64,000 bases of DNA, from contig CANFOS010000002.1 in NCBI GenBank assembly GCA_947448735.1, forward strand, positions 186,001 to 250,000, given 5' to 3'. Below are positions 34,735 through 43,234 of the stretch, piece by piece. How positions within the stretch are numbered: the first letter of the stretch is position 1; each line of letters starts with the position of its first letter. The position numbers and the translations under genes were made by a program. This DNA is from Comamonadaceae bacterium (lineage in GTDB: Bacteria > Pseudomonadota > Gammaproteobacteria > Burkholderiales > Burkholderiaceae_C). Below the pieces are notes generated by a model. The model was not told the origin of the DNA and made no database searches. It saw only the letters and a program-made list of their open reading frames with translations.

Positions 34735-35630
34735 TGCAGTGTCACGCTGGCTTCAATGCCGATGTGTCCGGTGTTGTTGGTTGACCAAAGTTGCCAGACG
34801 TTCGCGTCTGCTGTTTTCGATGCGTGCAGATGAAAGCCGCTCAGGTCAAAAGTAGGCCGCATGGCGCGAAACTCGAACGATTGAATGCGCGCCCCTGGTG
34901 CCACCTGGTTTTCCATGAAACCCAAAAGCAGTGTGGCAATCAGCGGCCCATGGACCACCCGGCCCGGATAGCCTTCGACGCTGCGGCAATAGTCCGCGTC
35001 GTAGTGAATGCGGTGTCCATTGAACGTGGCGGCAGAGTACCGGTACAGCATCACCGCATCTGCGTTGACGGCCAGGCTGTGCTCACCCGTGCGCTCAAAG
35101 CTGTGCACGCCCGAGCGGATTTGCTCAGCCACTGCCAGCAGCGCTGCTTTTTCCTGCTCACTGGGCATGTCCCGGTAAACAATGTCGTGCTCTTCGGTCA
35201 GCAGCAGCGCTTGATCGTCGGCAGCGTTTGAATAGCGATGTGCGACCGTCACAAACACCATCTCGCCCGTGCGGCCGGTCTTGCGCGTTACTTTGACAAT
35301 CTCAGACGCTTTGTTGACGCTGGCCCCCACATGAAAGGAGCCATGCCAGTTGAGTCTGCTACCTGCCCACATGCGGCGTGGTAAGTCAACCGGCGGCAGA
35401 AAACGGCCCCGTTCCGGGTGACCGTCTTCACCCAGCAGCGACTGCACTTCCAGCGGGTTGAAGTACAGCCAGTGCCAGCCTGCAGGCAACGGTGCCATGT
35501 CTGGCCGCTGCATACGCGCCGCGTCATTGAGCGTCGCCGCCATCTGGCGCACCTGCACCGGACTGATGGTATCGAGCACCGATTGCTGGCGTCCTACCCA
35601 GTCTTCAAGGGTCGGTGTTGCAACGGTCAT
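34731..35630 (-). CDS. MaoC/hot-dog acyl-CoA hydratase, mesaconyl-CoA hydratase-like
   Basis: About 299 residues from MTVATPT; an ATG ten codons earlier would overlap the previous gene. The N-terminal part is the FAS1-like dehydratase domain (LLGEDGHPERGRFLPPVDLPRRMW). The C-terminal hot-dog has GHRIHYDADYCRSVEGYPGRVVHGPL, the motif of mesaconyl-C4-CoA and itaconyl-CoA hydratases. It would add water to an enoyl-CoA dicarboxylate or a related thioester. It is one base from the dehydrogenase gene and overlaps the monooxygenase gene, so it is within a tight operon. Confidence 0.82.
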   Translation of the reverse strand: MTVATPTLEDWVGRQQSVLDTISPVQVRQMAATLNDAARMQRPDMAPLPAGWHWLYFNPLEVQSLLGEDGHPERGRFLPPVDLPRRMWAGSRLNWHGSFHVGASVNKASEIVKVTRKTGRTGEMVFVTVAHRYSNAADDQALLLTEEHDIVYRDMPSEQEKAALLAVAEQIRSGVHSFERTGEHSLAVNADAVMLYRYSAATFNGHRIHYDADYCRSVEGYPGRVVHGPLIATLLLGFMENQVAPGARIQSFEFRAMRPTFDLSGFHLHASKTADANVWQLWSTNNTGHIGIEASVTLQ

Positions 35631-35631
35631 A

Positions 35632-36801
35632 TCAATAGGACCTGGGCATGCCCAACACATGCTCGCCTACATACGACAGGATGAGGTTGGTTGAAATCGG
35701 CGCGACCTGGTACAGCCGGGTTTCCCTGAACTTGCGTTCAACGTCGTATTCGGCTGCAAAACCAAAGCCGCCGTGCGTTTGCAGGCACACATTGGCGGCC
35801 TCCCATGATGCGTCGGCCGCGAGCAGCTTGGACATGTTGGCTTCAGAGCCGCAGGCCAAACCCGCATCAAACAGCTCGCAGGCGCGGTAGCGCATCAGGC
35901 TGGCGGCTTCCACATTCACAAAGGCGCGTGCAATCGGAAATTGAACGCCCTGGTTTTTGCCAATCGGGCGGTCAAACACCACCCGGTCGTTGGCGTAGGC
36001 GCTGGCTTTTTCAACAAACCAGTAACCGTCGCCCACGCATTCAGCGGCAATCAAAATCCGTTCTGCATTCAGACCGTCCAAGATGTACTTCAGGCCCTGG
36101 CCTTCTTCGCCGATGCGGTTTTCAACCGGTATGCGCAGGTTGTCGATGAAGATTTCATTGGTCTCATGGTTGACCATGTTGCGGATCGGCCGAACGGTGA
36201 TGGACTTGCCGATTTCTTCGCGCAAATCGACCAGAAATACCGACAAGCCTTCGGTTTTCTTTTTCACGTCGGCCAGCGGCGTGGTGCGCGCCAGCAGCAG
36301 CATGTAGTCAGAATGTTGCAGGCGCGATGTCCAGACCTTTTGCCCCTGCACCACGTAATGGTCGCCCTTGAGCGTGGCCGTGGTTTTGAGCTTGGTGGTG
36401 TCGCTGCCCGTGGTGGGCTCGGTCACTGCCATCGACTGCATGCGAATTTCGCCACTGGCAATGCGCGGCAGCAAGTCTTGCTTCTGTTTGGCCGACCCGT
36501 GACGCACCACACAGCCCATCACATACATCTGGCCGTGGCAGGCACCTGAATTGCCGCCCGCACGGTTGATCTCTTCCATCACCACACTGGCCTCCGTCAG
36601 GGACAGGCTGGAGCCACCGTACTCCTCGGGAATCAGCGCCGACAGCCAGCCCGCGTCGGTCAAGGCGGTGACAAACTTTTCAGGAAACGCCCGCGCTTCG
36701 TCAACTTCTTGCCAGTAGCGCGAGTCAAACTGCGTGACCACCGCGCGAACGCCTTCGCGCAGCTCGGTAAATTCATATTTGTGGTTGTTCTGCTTGATCA
36801 T
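35632..36801 (-). CDS. Acyl-CoA dehydrogenase
   Basis: 389 residues. The family fold shows GCVVRHGSAKQKQDLLPRIA, MAVTEPTTGSDTTKLKT (FAD-binding), VQGQKVWTSRLQHSDYMLLL and the C-terminal LQTHGGFGFAAEYDVERKFRETRLY. The usual catalytic Glu in a YEGT segment is missing (the region reads YQVAPISTN). A Glu in LNAERIL sits where isovaleryl-CoA dehydrogenase keeps its base, so a branched or unusual acyl-CoA substrate is possible. It introduces a double bond for the hydratase encoded next. Confidence 0.9.
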   Translation of the reverse strand: MIKQNNHKYEFTELREGVRAVVTQFDSRYWQEVDEARAFPEKFVTALTDAGWLSALIPEEYGGSSLSLTEASVVMEEINRAGGNSGACHGQMYVMGCVVRHGSAKQKQDLLPRIASGEIRMQSMAVTEPTTGSDTTKLKTTATLKGDHYVVQGQKVWTSRLQHSDYMLLLARTTPLADVKKKTEGLSVFLVDLREEIGKSITVRPIRNMVNHETNEIFIDNLRIPVENRIGEEGQGLKYILDGLNAERILIAAECVGDGYWFVEKASAYANDRVVFDRPIGKNQGVQFPIARAFVNVEAASLMRYRACELFDAGLACGSEANMSKLLAADASWEAANVCLQTHGGFGFAAEYDVERKFRETRLYQVAPISTNLILSYVGEHVLGMPRSY

Positions 36802-36821
36802 TCAATATCTTCAAAATTAAT

Positions 36822-37601
36822 TTACTGCGGCGTCGCGTACATCTGGCCGCCATCGACATTGATCACCGTGCCGGACAAATAAGTGGACAGAGGAGAGCAG
36901 CTGAAGGCGGTGAGATCGGCGATTTCTTGCGGCTCTGTCAGGCGGCCAAACGGCAGCTTGGCGGTCAGCTCCATCCAGCGGTTTTCATCGCCCAGCTTTT
37001 GTGTGGCCTGGGCACGCAGCATGCCTTCCATGCGGTCACTGCGGGTCGGCGATGGGTTGATGCCAAACACTCGCACGCCGGCGCGCGGGCTGGTGGCGCC
37101 AACCGCTTGGGTAAACGCCATCAGCGCGGCGTTGGCAGTCGAGCCGCAAATGTATTCAGCGCGCGGCACAGCACCGGCCATGCCAATGATGTTGGCAATC
37201 ACGCCGCTGCCGCGCTGCTCCATGTGCGGCAGCACGGCACGTATCAGGTTGATGTAGCCAAACAGCTTGAGCTCCCAGGCGGCGCGCCATTTGGCGTCGT
37301 CTACCGCGGCCAGTGCACCACCGGGAATCGCCCCCGCGTTGTTGACCAAGATGTCGATCGCGCCTGCGCCTGTCATCAGCGTATCAATACCGGCCTGGGT
37401 GCCCAGGTCTGCGGCGACACTTTGCGCTGTCACGCCTGTGGCCTGCTGGATGCTGGCCACGGCTTTGGCCAGTGATTCACCGGAGCGCGACACGATGATG
37501 GGCACCGCGCCTTCACGGGCAAAGGTGGTGGCAATGGCCAGGCCAATGCCCTTGGAGCCGCCTGTGACCAGTACGCGCTGGCCTTGAAGTTTTAAGTCCA
37601 T
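36822..37601 (-). CDS. Short-chain dehydrogenase/reductase
   Basis: 259 residues, classical SDR size. VLVTGGSKGIGLAIA is the NAD(P)-binding TGxxxGxG motif, LVNNAGAIPGG the NNAG motif. The catalytic region has Tyr in AEYICGSTANAALMAFTQAV: the family pattern is YxxxK, but here the position of the Lys reads Ser or Thr (YICGST), so the Lys is apparently replaced. The C-terminal INVDGGQMYA is standard. It may oxidise a hydroxyacyl intermediate, but reduced activity cannot be excluded. It lies 20 bases from the dehydrogenase gene. Confidence 0.88.
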   Translation of the reverse strand: MDLKLQGQRVLVTGGSKGIGLAIATTFAREGAVPIIVSRSGESLAKAVASIQQATGVTAQSVAADLGTQAGIDTLMTGAGAIDILVNNAGAIPGGALAAVDDAKWRAAWELKLFGYINLIRAVLPHMEQRGSGVIANIIGMAGAVPRAEYICGSTANAALMAFTQAVGATSPRAGVRVFGINPSPTRSDRMEGMLRAQATQKLGDENRWMELTAKLPFGRLTEPQEIADLTAFSCSPLSTYLSGTVINVDGGQMYATPQ

Positions 37602-37623
37602 TTTCTATTCCCTTGTTGATTCG

Positions 37624-38505
37624 TTATGGGGTTTGAGGGGCGGCCACCTGCGCGGTGTACCAGTCGGCGATGTCATGGCCTTGCATAAAGCAAACGCCGG
37701 GTGTTTTCAGGAGCAAGTCCAGCATGTGCTCAAACGAGCCAAAGCGGTGCGGCACACCGATCAAATGCGGGTGCAGACCCAGTGTCAGGACTCTGGGCGC
37801 GGTTTTGGCTTCACGCTCAAACAGCGCCAATGTGCGTTTGAGGCGCTCCAGCATCTCGTCGGACGAATGTTTTTCAATCGCGTAAATGATGGAATCATTG
37901 ATCTCCAGGTTGTAAGGCAAACTCAGCAGCGGGCCGCGTGCTGTGCTCATCCAGTTGGGCACATCATCGACCACCCAGTCAAACACGTAGTCGATGCCTG
38001 CCGCCTTGAGGTGCTCGGGCGTGTCGTGGCTCTCACGCAAGCCCGGGCCGAGCCAGCCGCGCGGGCGCGTGCCGGTAAAACGTTCAATCATGTCCAGGCA
38101 GGTTTTGATGACCTCTTGCTCGGCCCCGGCGTGGTTCAGCGACTTTTGATGCACCCCGTGGCCAATGAACTCCCAGCCTGCGCTGTGCATGGCTTCAGCG
38201 GCGCGCGGGTAGGCGTCAATCACGCTGGCGTTAAAGCTGGTCGATGCGGTGAGGCCGCGCGAGGTGATGGCGTCAATGATGCGCGGCAGGCCGCAGCGCA
38301 TGCCGTAATCGACCCAGCTGAAGTTGGGCACATCGGGCACGGTTTCTTTGCCGTGTGGCGGCGTGATGATGGTGCGCGGCATCGGCGCGTCAAACGACCA
38401 GTGCTCGACGTTGACCACCAGGTGCACCAGAATGTTGCCACCTGCAGGGGGTGTGAGGGTCGGACCTTCGTTGGAAAAGCGGTAAGGAATGCGAGGGTTG
38501 GCCAT
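37624..38505 (-). CDS. Polysaccharide deacetylase family protein (PuuE/imidase-like)
   Basis: 293 residues, no signal peptide, so cytoplasmic. The NodB-type barrel is recognisable: HLVVNVEHWSFD, FSWVDYGMRCGLPRIIDAI, WEFIGHGVHQKSL (metal-site His pair), RGWLGPGLRESHDT and LTLGLHPHLIGVPHRF. Cytoplasmic members with this profile, such as allantoinase PuuE, open cyclic amides rather than deacetylate sugars. In this operon it probably hydrolyses a small amide or imide. It is 18 bases downstream of the ABC ATPase gene. Confidence 0.82.
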   Translation of the reverse strand: MANPRIPYRFSNEGPTLTPPAGGNILVHLVVNVEHWSFDAPMPRTIITPPHGKETVPDVPNFSWVDYGMRCGLPRIIDAITSRGLTASTSFNASVIDAYPRAAEAMHSAGWEFIGHGVHQKSLNHAGAEQEVIKTCLDMIERFTGTRPRGWLGPGLRESHDTPEHLKAAGIDYVFDWVVDDVPNWMSTARGPLLSLPYNLEINDSIIYAIEKHSSDEMLERLKRTLALFEREAKTAPRVLTLGLHPHLIGVPHRFGSFEHMLDLLLKTPGVCFMQGHDIADWYTAQVAAPQTP

Positions 38506-38523
38506 AAGTTGATGAATGAAAAT

Positions 38524-39273
38524 TCAATGCCTGATTTGTTGAAGAATTTCGCGCTTCATCGCGTTAAACGCTTCCGACGTGGTGTCTTCAATCGTGCGCG
38601 GTCGGGCCAGCGGCACCGTCATGCGTGCCTGGATCCGGCCGGGGCGTGCCGACATCACATAAATGGTGTCCGCCAAAAAAAGCGCCTCGTCAATGTCATG
38701 CGTGACAAAGACGATGGTCGGCTTGAGCTGCTGCCACACCGACAGCAACAGCTCTTGCATGGTCAAGCGGGTTTGTGCGTCCAGTGCGCCAAAGGGCTCG
38801 TCCATCAGCAGCACGCGGGAGCCCAGTGTGAGGATGCGCGCAATGCCCACGCGCTGGCGCATGCCGCCTGAAAGCTGGACGGGCAGGTGATTTTTAAAAT
38901 CTGACAGACCCACAATGCGCAGCATGTCGTTGGCGCGCTCGACATAGTCTTTGGGCGACTGGCCTTGGGTTTTGGGGCCAAAAATCACGTTTTCCCAGAC
39001 GCTGAGCCACGGAAAAAGCGCAGCCTCCTGGAACACCACGCCGCGCTCTGGCCCGGGTTTGTCAACTGGCTGGCCGTGCACACGCAGCGTGCCACCGCTG
39101 GCTTGTTCAAAGCCTGCGACCAGGTTCAGCAGGGTTGACTTGCCGCAGCCCGACGGCCCCAGCAGCGCGACAAATTCACCGTCTTGAACCTCCAGATCAA
39201 TCTGGGCCAATGCCTGCACCGGCGGTTCTGTCGGGTACGTTTTGTCGAGTTTTTCAATATGGATGGCGGACAT
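38524..39273 (-). CDS. ABC transporter ATP-binding protein (nitrate/sulfonate/taurine type)
   Basis: 249 residues. Walker A LLGPSGCGKSTLLNLVAGF, the signature LSGGMRQRVGIARIL, Walker B VLLMDEPFGALD and the switch His in FVTHDIDEALFLAD are all intact. The sequence is closest in layout to TauB/SsuB/NrtD. It energises the importer made with the permease and the binding protein encoded upstream in the operon. Confidence 0.93.
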   Translation of the reverse strand: MSAIHIEKLDKTYPTEPPVQALAQIDLEVQDGEFVALLGPSGCGKSTLLNLVAGFEQASGGTLRVHGQPVDKPGPERGVVFQEAALFPWLSVWENVIFGPKTQGQSPKDYVERANDMLRIVGLSDFKNHLPVQLSGGMRQRVGIARILTLGSRVLLMDEPFGALDAQTRLTMQELLLSVWQQLKPTIVFVTHDIDEALFLADTIYVMSARPGRIQARMTVPLARPRTIEDTTSEAFNAMKREILQQIRH

Positions 39274-39299
39274 GCTGACTGAGGTAAGTTGGGGCAGGT

Positions 39300-40091
39300 T
39301 TAATGGTTTTGAAGCATGCGCCAGCGCAGCACCCGCTGCTCTGCGAACACAATCAGTCGGTCACTGAGGTAGCCCATCACGCCAATCGACACCATGTCGG
39401 CCAGCACGATGTCCATGCGGCCCACGTAGTAAGCGTCCCAAAGCACATAACCCAGGCCGGACTTGACAGCCACCATTTCAGACACGATCACGGCCGTCCA
39501 TGAAATGCCCAAACCGATGCGCAGGCCGGTAAAAATGGACGGCATGGCCGACGGAAAAACCACCCGCCTGAGCAGCTGCATGCGGGTCGCCCCCATCATC
39601 ATGGCCGCACGCATCAGGTTGCGTTCTACATCGCGCGCGCCCTGTGTGGTGTTGACGACGATGGCATAAAAACCACCGAGAAAGATCAGAAAAATCGAAC
39701 CCATGTCACGGATGCCAAACAACGCAATTGAGAACGGCAACCAGGCAGTGATGGGGATGGGCCGCAGGCCTTGAATGAAGGGATCAAACATCTGCGAAGC
39801 CAGCTTGCTCCAGCCGATCATCAAGCCCAGCGGCACGCCCAGCAGCGTCGCCAGCGCAAAGCCCTGCGCGACGCGCATGGCCGAGTACTGGACGTTTGAC
39901 AGCCAGGTGCCCAAATACGGGTTCAGCCCCAGGCCTGGCTTGCCAAACACCCATTGATTGAAGCCCTCCAGCACGGCCAGCGGTGTGGGCACAATGCCGG
40001 CCATGTTGGGCTGGCTGCCAGCAATTTGCCAGAACACCAGCACGGCTACGGGCACCGCTGCACCAAGGACGAGTTGCTTCAAGCGTGACAT
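39300..40091 (-). CDS. ABC transporter permease (nitrate/sulfonate/taurine type)
   Basis: 263 residues with about six membrane helices. The cytoplasmic coupling loop is present (AAMMMGATRMQLLRRVVFPSAMPSIFTGLRIGLGISW), the EAA motif of TauC/SsuC-type permeases. It sits 26 bases from the ATPase gene and 41 from the binding-protein gene. The substrate is not predictable from the permease. Confidence 0.93.
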   Translation of the reverse strand: MSRLKQLVLGAAVPVAVLVFWQIAGSQPNMAGIVPTPLAVLEGFNQWVFGKPGLGLNPYLGTWLSNVQYSAMRVAQGFALATLLGVPLGLMIGWSKLASQMFDPFIQGLRPIPITAWLPFSIALFGIRDMGSIFLIFLGGFYAIVVNTTQGARDVERNLMRAAMMMGATRMQLLRRVVFPSAMPSIFTGLRIGLGISWTAVIVSEMVAVKSGLGYVLWDAYYVGRMDIVLADMVSIGVMGYLSDRLIVFAEQRVLRWRMLQNH

Positions 40092-40132
40092 GTTTCGGGG
40101 TTTGTGTTGAGACTGTTTTTACTGGTTTGGGC

Positions 40133-41125
40133 TTAGCGCTTGATCTCGCGCACCATGCTGTCGTCATACAGCGCAGCTGCATCGGTTGCCACATCTTTTT
40201 GAACGATGCCTTGCTTGAATGCTGCATCAGCCTGCAGGCGTACCTGCTCTTTCGTCAGCACGCCACCCAGCTTGATGATTTTGGCCGACTCTTTGGTGAT
40301 CGCGATGGGCAAGCCGGTGTACTTTGAATAAGCGTCGGCGAAAACGTCGTTGTTTTTGGCCATCTGCTCTTCAGCATTCAGATACACCCACAAGAAGCGG
40401 CGAACCGCTTCTTTCTTGTTGGTCATGGCCTCGCGTGAGGCGGCCAGCATACCCAGCTCGGCACCGACGGATTTGGCCTGGCTGTACTCGAGGCCTTTGG
40501 CAAAGTAAGCGTCGCCTTCGGCCACGGCTTGTGATTCAAACGGTTCCCACAGCACCATGGCGTCAATATCGCCACGCTTTAATGCCTGCAAGAAGGCCGT
40601 GCCGCCGCCCTGAATATTGACCGGCGTGAACGAGGTGTAAGGCACACCTTTTTCAATCATGGTCATGGCCCACTGAAACCACACGGCAGAACCCGGGGCA
40701 ATGCCAATTTTTTTGCCAGCCAGGTCTTTCCAGTCATTGATGACCACGCCTTTGCGCACCACCAGATTTTTGAGCGAGCCACCCACACCCGTCAGGCCAA
40801 CCAGGTTCTTGCTGCCTTGCGATGCAGCAATCGCCAAGTCACCAGGGCCCACGGCAGACACATCGACAGAGTTGGACAGCAGGGCAGTGCGTGCATCGGC
40901 GTAGCGCACAAACTCGGCCCGCTTGACGTCGATGTTGAACTTCTTGAGCTCTTCTTCAATGTTGAGCATGGGTGACAGATGCCCGACCTTGACAAGGCCG
41001 ACGGTCAGCGTTTCGCGCTGGGCCAGTGGCGCAGGTGCTGGCCCGATGGCGTGCGCTGCGGTGGTGAGAGCCGTCATGACGACGGCTGTGATCGCTGAAA
41101 AGAGGTTCATGCTCTTGGTCATCAT
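40133..41125 (-). CDS. ABC transporter substrate-binding protein (NMT1/TauA-like)
   Basis: 330 residues with a signal peptide (MMTKSMNLFSAITAVVMTALTTAAHA). The start may be the first or second Met. The NMT1/THI5-like fold is seen in LTVGLVKVGHLSPMLNIEEE, SVDVSAVGPGDLAIAASQGS, DLAGKKIGIAPGSAVWFQW and RGDIDAMVLWEPF. Such receptors bind sulfonates, nitrate, pyrimidine-like or aromatic anions. It likely defines the second uptake route of the catabolic cluster. Confidence 0.9.
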   Translation of the reverse strand: MMTKSMNLFSAITAVVMTALTTAAHAIGPAPAPLAQRETLTVGLVKVGHLSPMLNIEEELKKFNIDVKRAEFVRYADARTALLSNSVDVSAVGPGDLAIAASQGSKNLVGLTGVGGSLKNLVVRKGVVINDWKDLAGKKIGIAPGSAVWFQWAMTMIEKGVPYTSFTPVNIQGGGTAFLQALKRGDIDAMVLWEPFESQAVAEGDAYFAKGLEYSQAKSVGAELGMLAASREAMTNKKEAVRRFLWVYLNAEEQMAKNNDVFADAYSKYTGLPIAITKESAKIIKLGGVLTKEQVRLQADAAFKQGIVQKDVATDAAALYDDSMVREIKR

Positions 41126-41169
41126 TCAAGCTCCGTTAAGGTTAAAACACACACAAGAAAATCTACACA

Positions 41170-41946
41170 TCACTGACCCGTGAAATTCGGCACCCGCTTT
41201 TCGGCAAACGCCTTGCGGCCTTCGGCATAGTCGCTGCTGGCAAAACAGGCTTTCACCTGCGCGTCCACTGCCTTCACGTCAGCGTCAAGACTGCCAGCCA
41301 GTAAGGTACTGAAAGCGTGCTTGGCCGTTGCAATGGTCATCGGCGCATTGCTTGCAATTTCTGCACCCGTTTGCGCGGCATGGGCAAACACATCGTCATG
41401 CACTGAATTGACCACCCCAAAGCGTTCTGCCGCAGCAGCGTCCAAAACACGGGCGGTGTAAAACACCTCGCTGGCGCGCGCCACACCGAGTACATCGACC
41501 AGCCGCTTCATGCCCTTGAGTGCATAGCCCAGGCCCAGACGCGCTGCGGGCATGCGAAAGCGGGCGTTCGGTGCGGCGTAGCGCATGTCGCAAGCCATCG
41601 CCAGCCCCAAGCCACCGCCATAGCAAATACCGCTGATGGCTGCAATCACAGGGCGGGGGAATTGGGCCAGTGCCGTTTGCGCGCGGTCAACGGCTGCGTC
41701 GTAGGCGGCAACATTGGCCGGGTCATTGCGCTGGGTCTCAAACTCGCTGATGTCTGCACCCGACACAAAAGCCTTGTCGCCATCGCCCCGCAAAATAACA
41801 GCGCGCACCGCGCCATCATGGCTCAAAACGTCCAGCGTGTCGGCCAATTGAGCCCACATCGCCAGCGACATGGCGTTGTAGCGGCCAGGGTTCGACAGTG
41901 TGATCGTTGCCACGTGGCTTTGAACATGGTGGGTCACATCGGCCAT
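41170..41946 (-). CDS. Enoyl-CoA hydratase/isomerase family protein
   Basis: 258 residues. The crotonase fold shows SNPGRYNAMSLAMWAQL, AFVSGADISEFE (oxyanion hole) and ISGICYGGGLGLAMACDMRYAA (second oxyanion block). The later MPAARLGLGYALKGMKRLVDVLG block is where hydratases carry the catalytic Glu residues; this copy has neither standard Glu in an obvious place, so the reaction may be isomerisation, hydrolysis or decarboxylation. It starts three bases after the CoA-transferase stop. Confidence 0.87.
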   Translation of the reverse strand: MADVTHHVQSHVATITLSNPGRYNAMSLAMWAQLADTLDVLSHDGAVRAVILRGDGDKAFVSGADISEFETQRNDPANVAAYDAAVDRAQTALAQFPRPVIAAISGICYGGGLGLAMACDMRYAAPNARFRMPAARLGLGYALKGMKRLVDVLGVARASEVFYTARVLDAAAAERFGVVNSVHDDVFAHAAQTGAEIASNAPMTIATAKHAFSTLLAGSLDADVKAVDAQVKACFASSDYAEGRKAFAEKRVPNFTGQ

Positions 41947-41949
41947 GCT

Positions 41950-43146
41950 TTAAACCACTCCGTCCGAATGAAACTGTGCAATGTCAGCTTCAGAATAACC
42001 CGCTTCAGCCAGCACCTCATCGGTGTGCTGGCCCCAACCTGGTGCTTGCGCCACCACGGTTGCCGGTGTGCGCTGCAGCACCACGGGCTGGTTGATGTAA
42101 TGCATTTCCTTACCAAAGTCGGTGGTCAGCGACGTTGTCACGGCCAGGTGCTTGACCTGCTCGTCTTCAAACACCTGCGGGACGGTGTACACCGGGCCAG
42201 CGGGCACGCCCGCATCGTTGAGCAGCTTGACCCAATGCTGCACGCTTTGGGTTTTAAAAATATCGGCCAGCAACGGCGTGAGTCGCTCACGGTGCTTGAC
42301 ACGCAGGGGTTCTGTCTTGAATTCTTCGTCTTGCAGCCACTCGGGCCGATACAGCAGCTTGCACAGGCGCACCCAGTTGCCTTCACCCGATGCGCCCAGG
42401 TTGAACACCCCATCGGCGGCTTCAAACAAACCCATCGGGCTGCTGGTCGGGTGGTCATTGCCGACCTGAACCGGCAAGTCGTTGTCGTTCAAATAGCGCG
42501 CCACCTGAAAGTCCATCATGGCGATTTGCGAATGCAGAAGCGATGCATGCACCCACTGGCCAACGCCAGAGACTTCGCGCTCCAGCAGAGCGGTCAAAAT
42601 ACCCAGCGCAGCGTACAGGCCGGCACTCATGTCTGCCACCGCCAGCCCGGCGCGCACAGGGCCTTGGCCCGGCAAACCCGTGACCGACATGAGCCCGCCC
42701 ATGCCCTGCACGATCTGGTCAAAACCGGGGCGGCCTGCCAGCGGGCCGTCTTGCCCAAAGCCTGAAATGCTGGCCAGAATGATGCGCGGATTCACGGCCG
42801 CCAACGATTCGTAGTCAAGCCCCAGCTTGGTTTTAACGTCCGGCCGCCAGTTTTCAACCAGCACATCGGCGTCTTTCACCAGACGCATCAGCAGGTCGCG
42901 AGCGCCGGGTTTTTTCAGATTCAGGGTCATGGACCGCTTGTTGCGGTTGATGTTTTGAAAATCCCCACCTTCGCGGTTGGCTGCAAACATGGCCTCATTC
43001 GGGTCAATGCCGGGTGGCGGCTCAATGCGAACCACGTCCGCACCAAAGTCGGTCAGCATGCGTACGCAGTTGGGGCCGGCGCGCACGCGCGACAGGTCGA
43101 GAACGCGGAATCTGGCCAGAGCGCTGGAGGCCTGGATTTTGGGCAT
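41950..43146 (-). CDS. CoA transferase, CaiB/BaiF family (family III)
   Basis: 398 residues. Family III CoA transferases move CoA from one acid to another through an Asp acyl intermediate. Blocks: FRVLDLSRVRAGPNCVRMLTDFGADVVRIE, NRNKRSMTLNLK, ADVLVENWRPDVKTKLGLDYE and GQDGPLAGRPGFDQIVQGMGG. The catalytic Asp is in the VADMSAGLYAALGIL segment. As first gene of the leftward operon it probably activates the incoming acid to its CoA thioester, which the dehydrogenase and hydratases then process. Confidence 0.92.
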   Translation of the reverse strand: MPKIQASSALARFRVLDLSRVRAGPNCVRMLTDFGADVVRIEPPPGIDPNEAMFAANREGGDFQNINRNKRSMTLNLKKPGARDLLMRLVKDADVLVENWRPDVKTKLGLDYESLAAVNPRIILASISGFGQDGPLAGRPGFDQIVQGMGGLMSVTGLPGQGPVRAGLAVADMSAGLYAALGILTALLEREVSGVGQWVHASLLHSQIAMMDFQVARYLNDNDLPVQVGNDHPTSSPMGLFEAADGVFNLGASGEGNWVRLCKLLYRPEWLQDEEFKTEPLRVKHRERLTPLLADIFKTQSVQHWVKLLNDAGVPAGPVYTVPQVFEDEQVKHLAVTTSLTTDFGKEMHYINQPVVLQRTPATVVAQAPGWGQHTDEVLAEAGYSEADIAQFHSDGVV

Positions 43147-43234
43147 AGGTGGGATTGACGTGTATTTGTTAAAATCTTATAAATATAAATATACAACAAT
43201 AAAACATACATAGCAATCTGGGAAAGCCATTTTT
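43147..43234. promoter_or_regulatory. Divergent promoter region of GntR gene and catabolic operon
   Basis: 88 bases, strongly AT-rich against GC-rich flanks. TTATAAATATA (43177-43187) recurs at 28189-28199 in the divergent promoter at the other end of the cluster. A FadR-type GntR regulator next door makes this a natural place for its operator, but I cannot define an exact site. Confidence 0.45.

Noticed and set aside
37633..38871. 412-residue open frame on the plus strand
   Set aside because: Antisense to the deacetylase-fold and ABC ATPase genes; no domain and shadow-type composition (His, Arg, Gln, Val).
41662..42765. 367-residue open frame on the plus strand
   Set aside because: Antisense to the enoyl-CoA hydratase and CoA transferase genes, both of which have complete family motifs.
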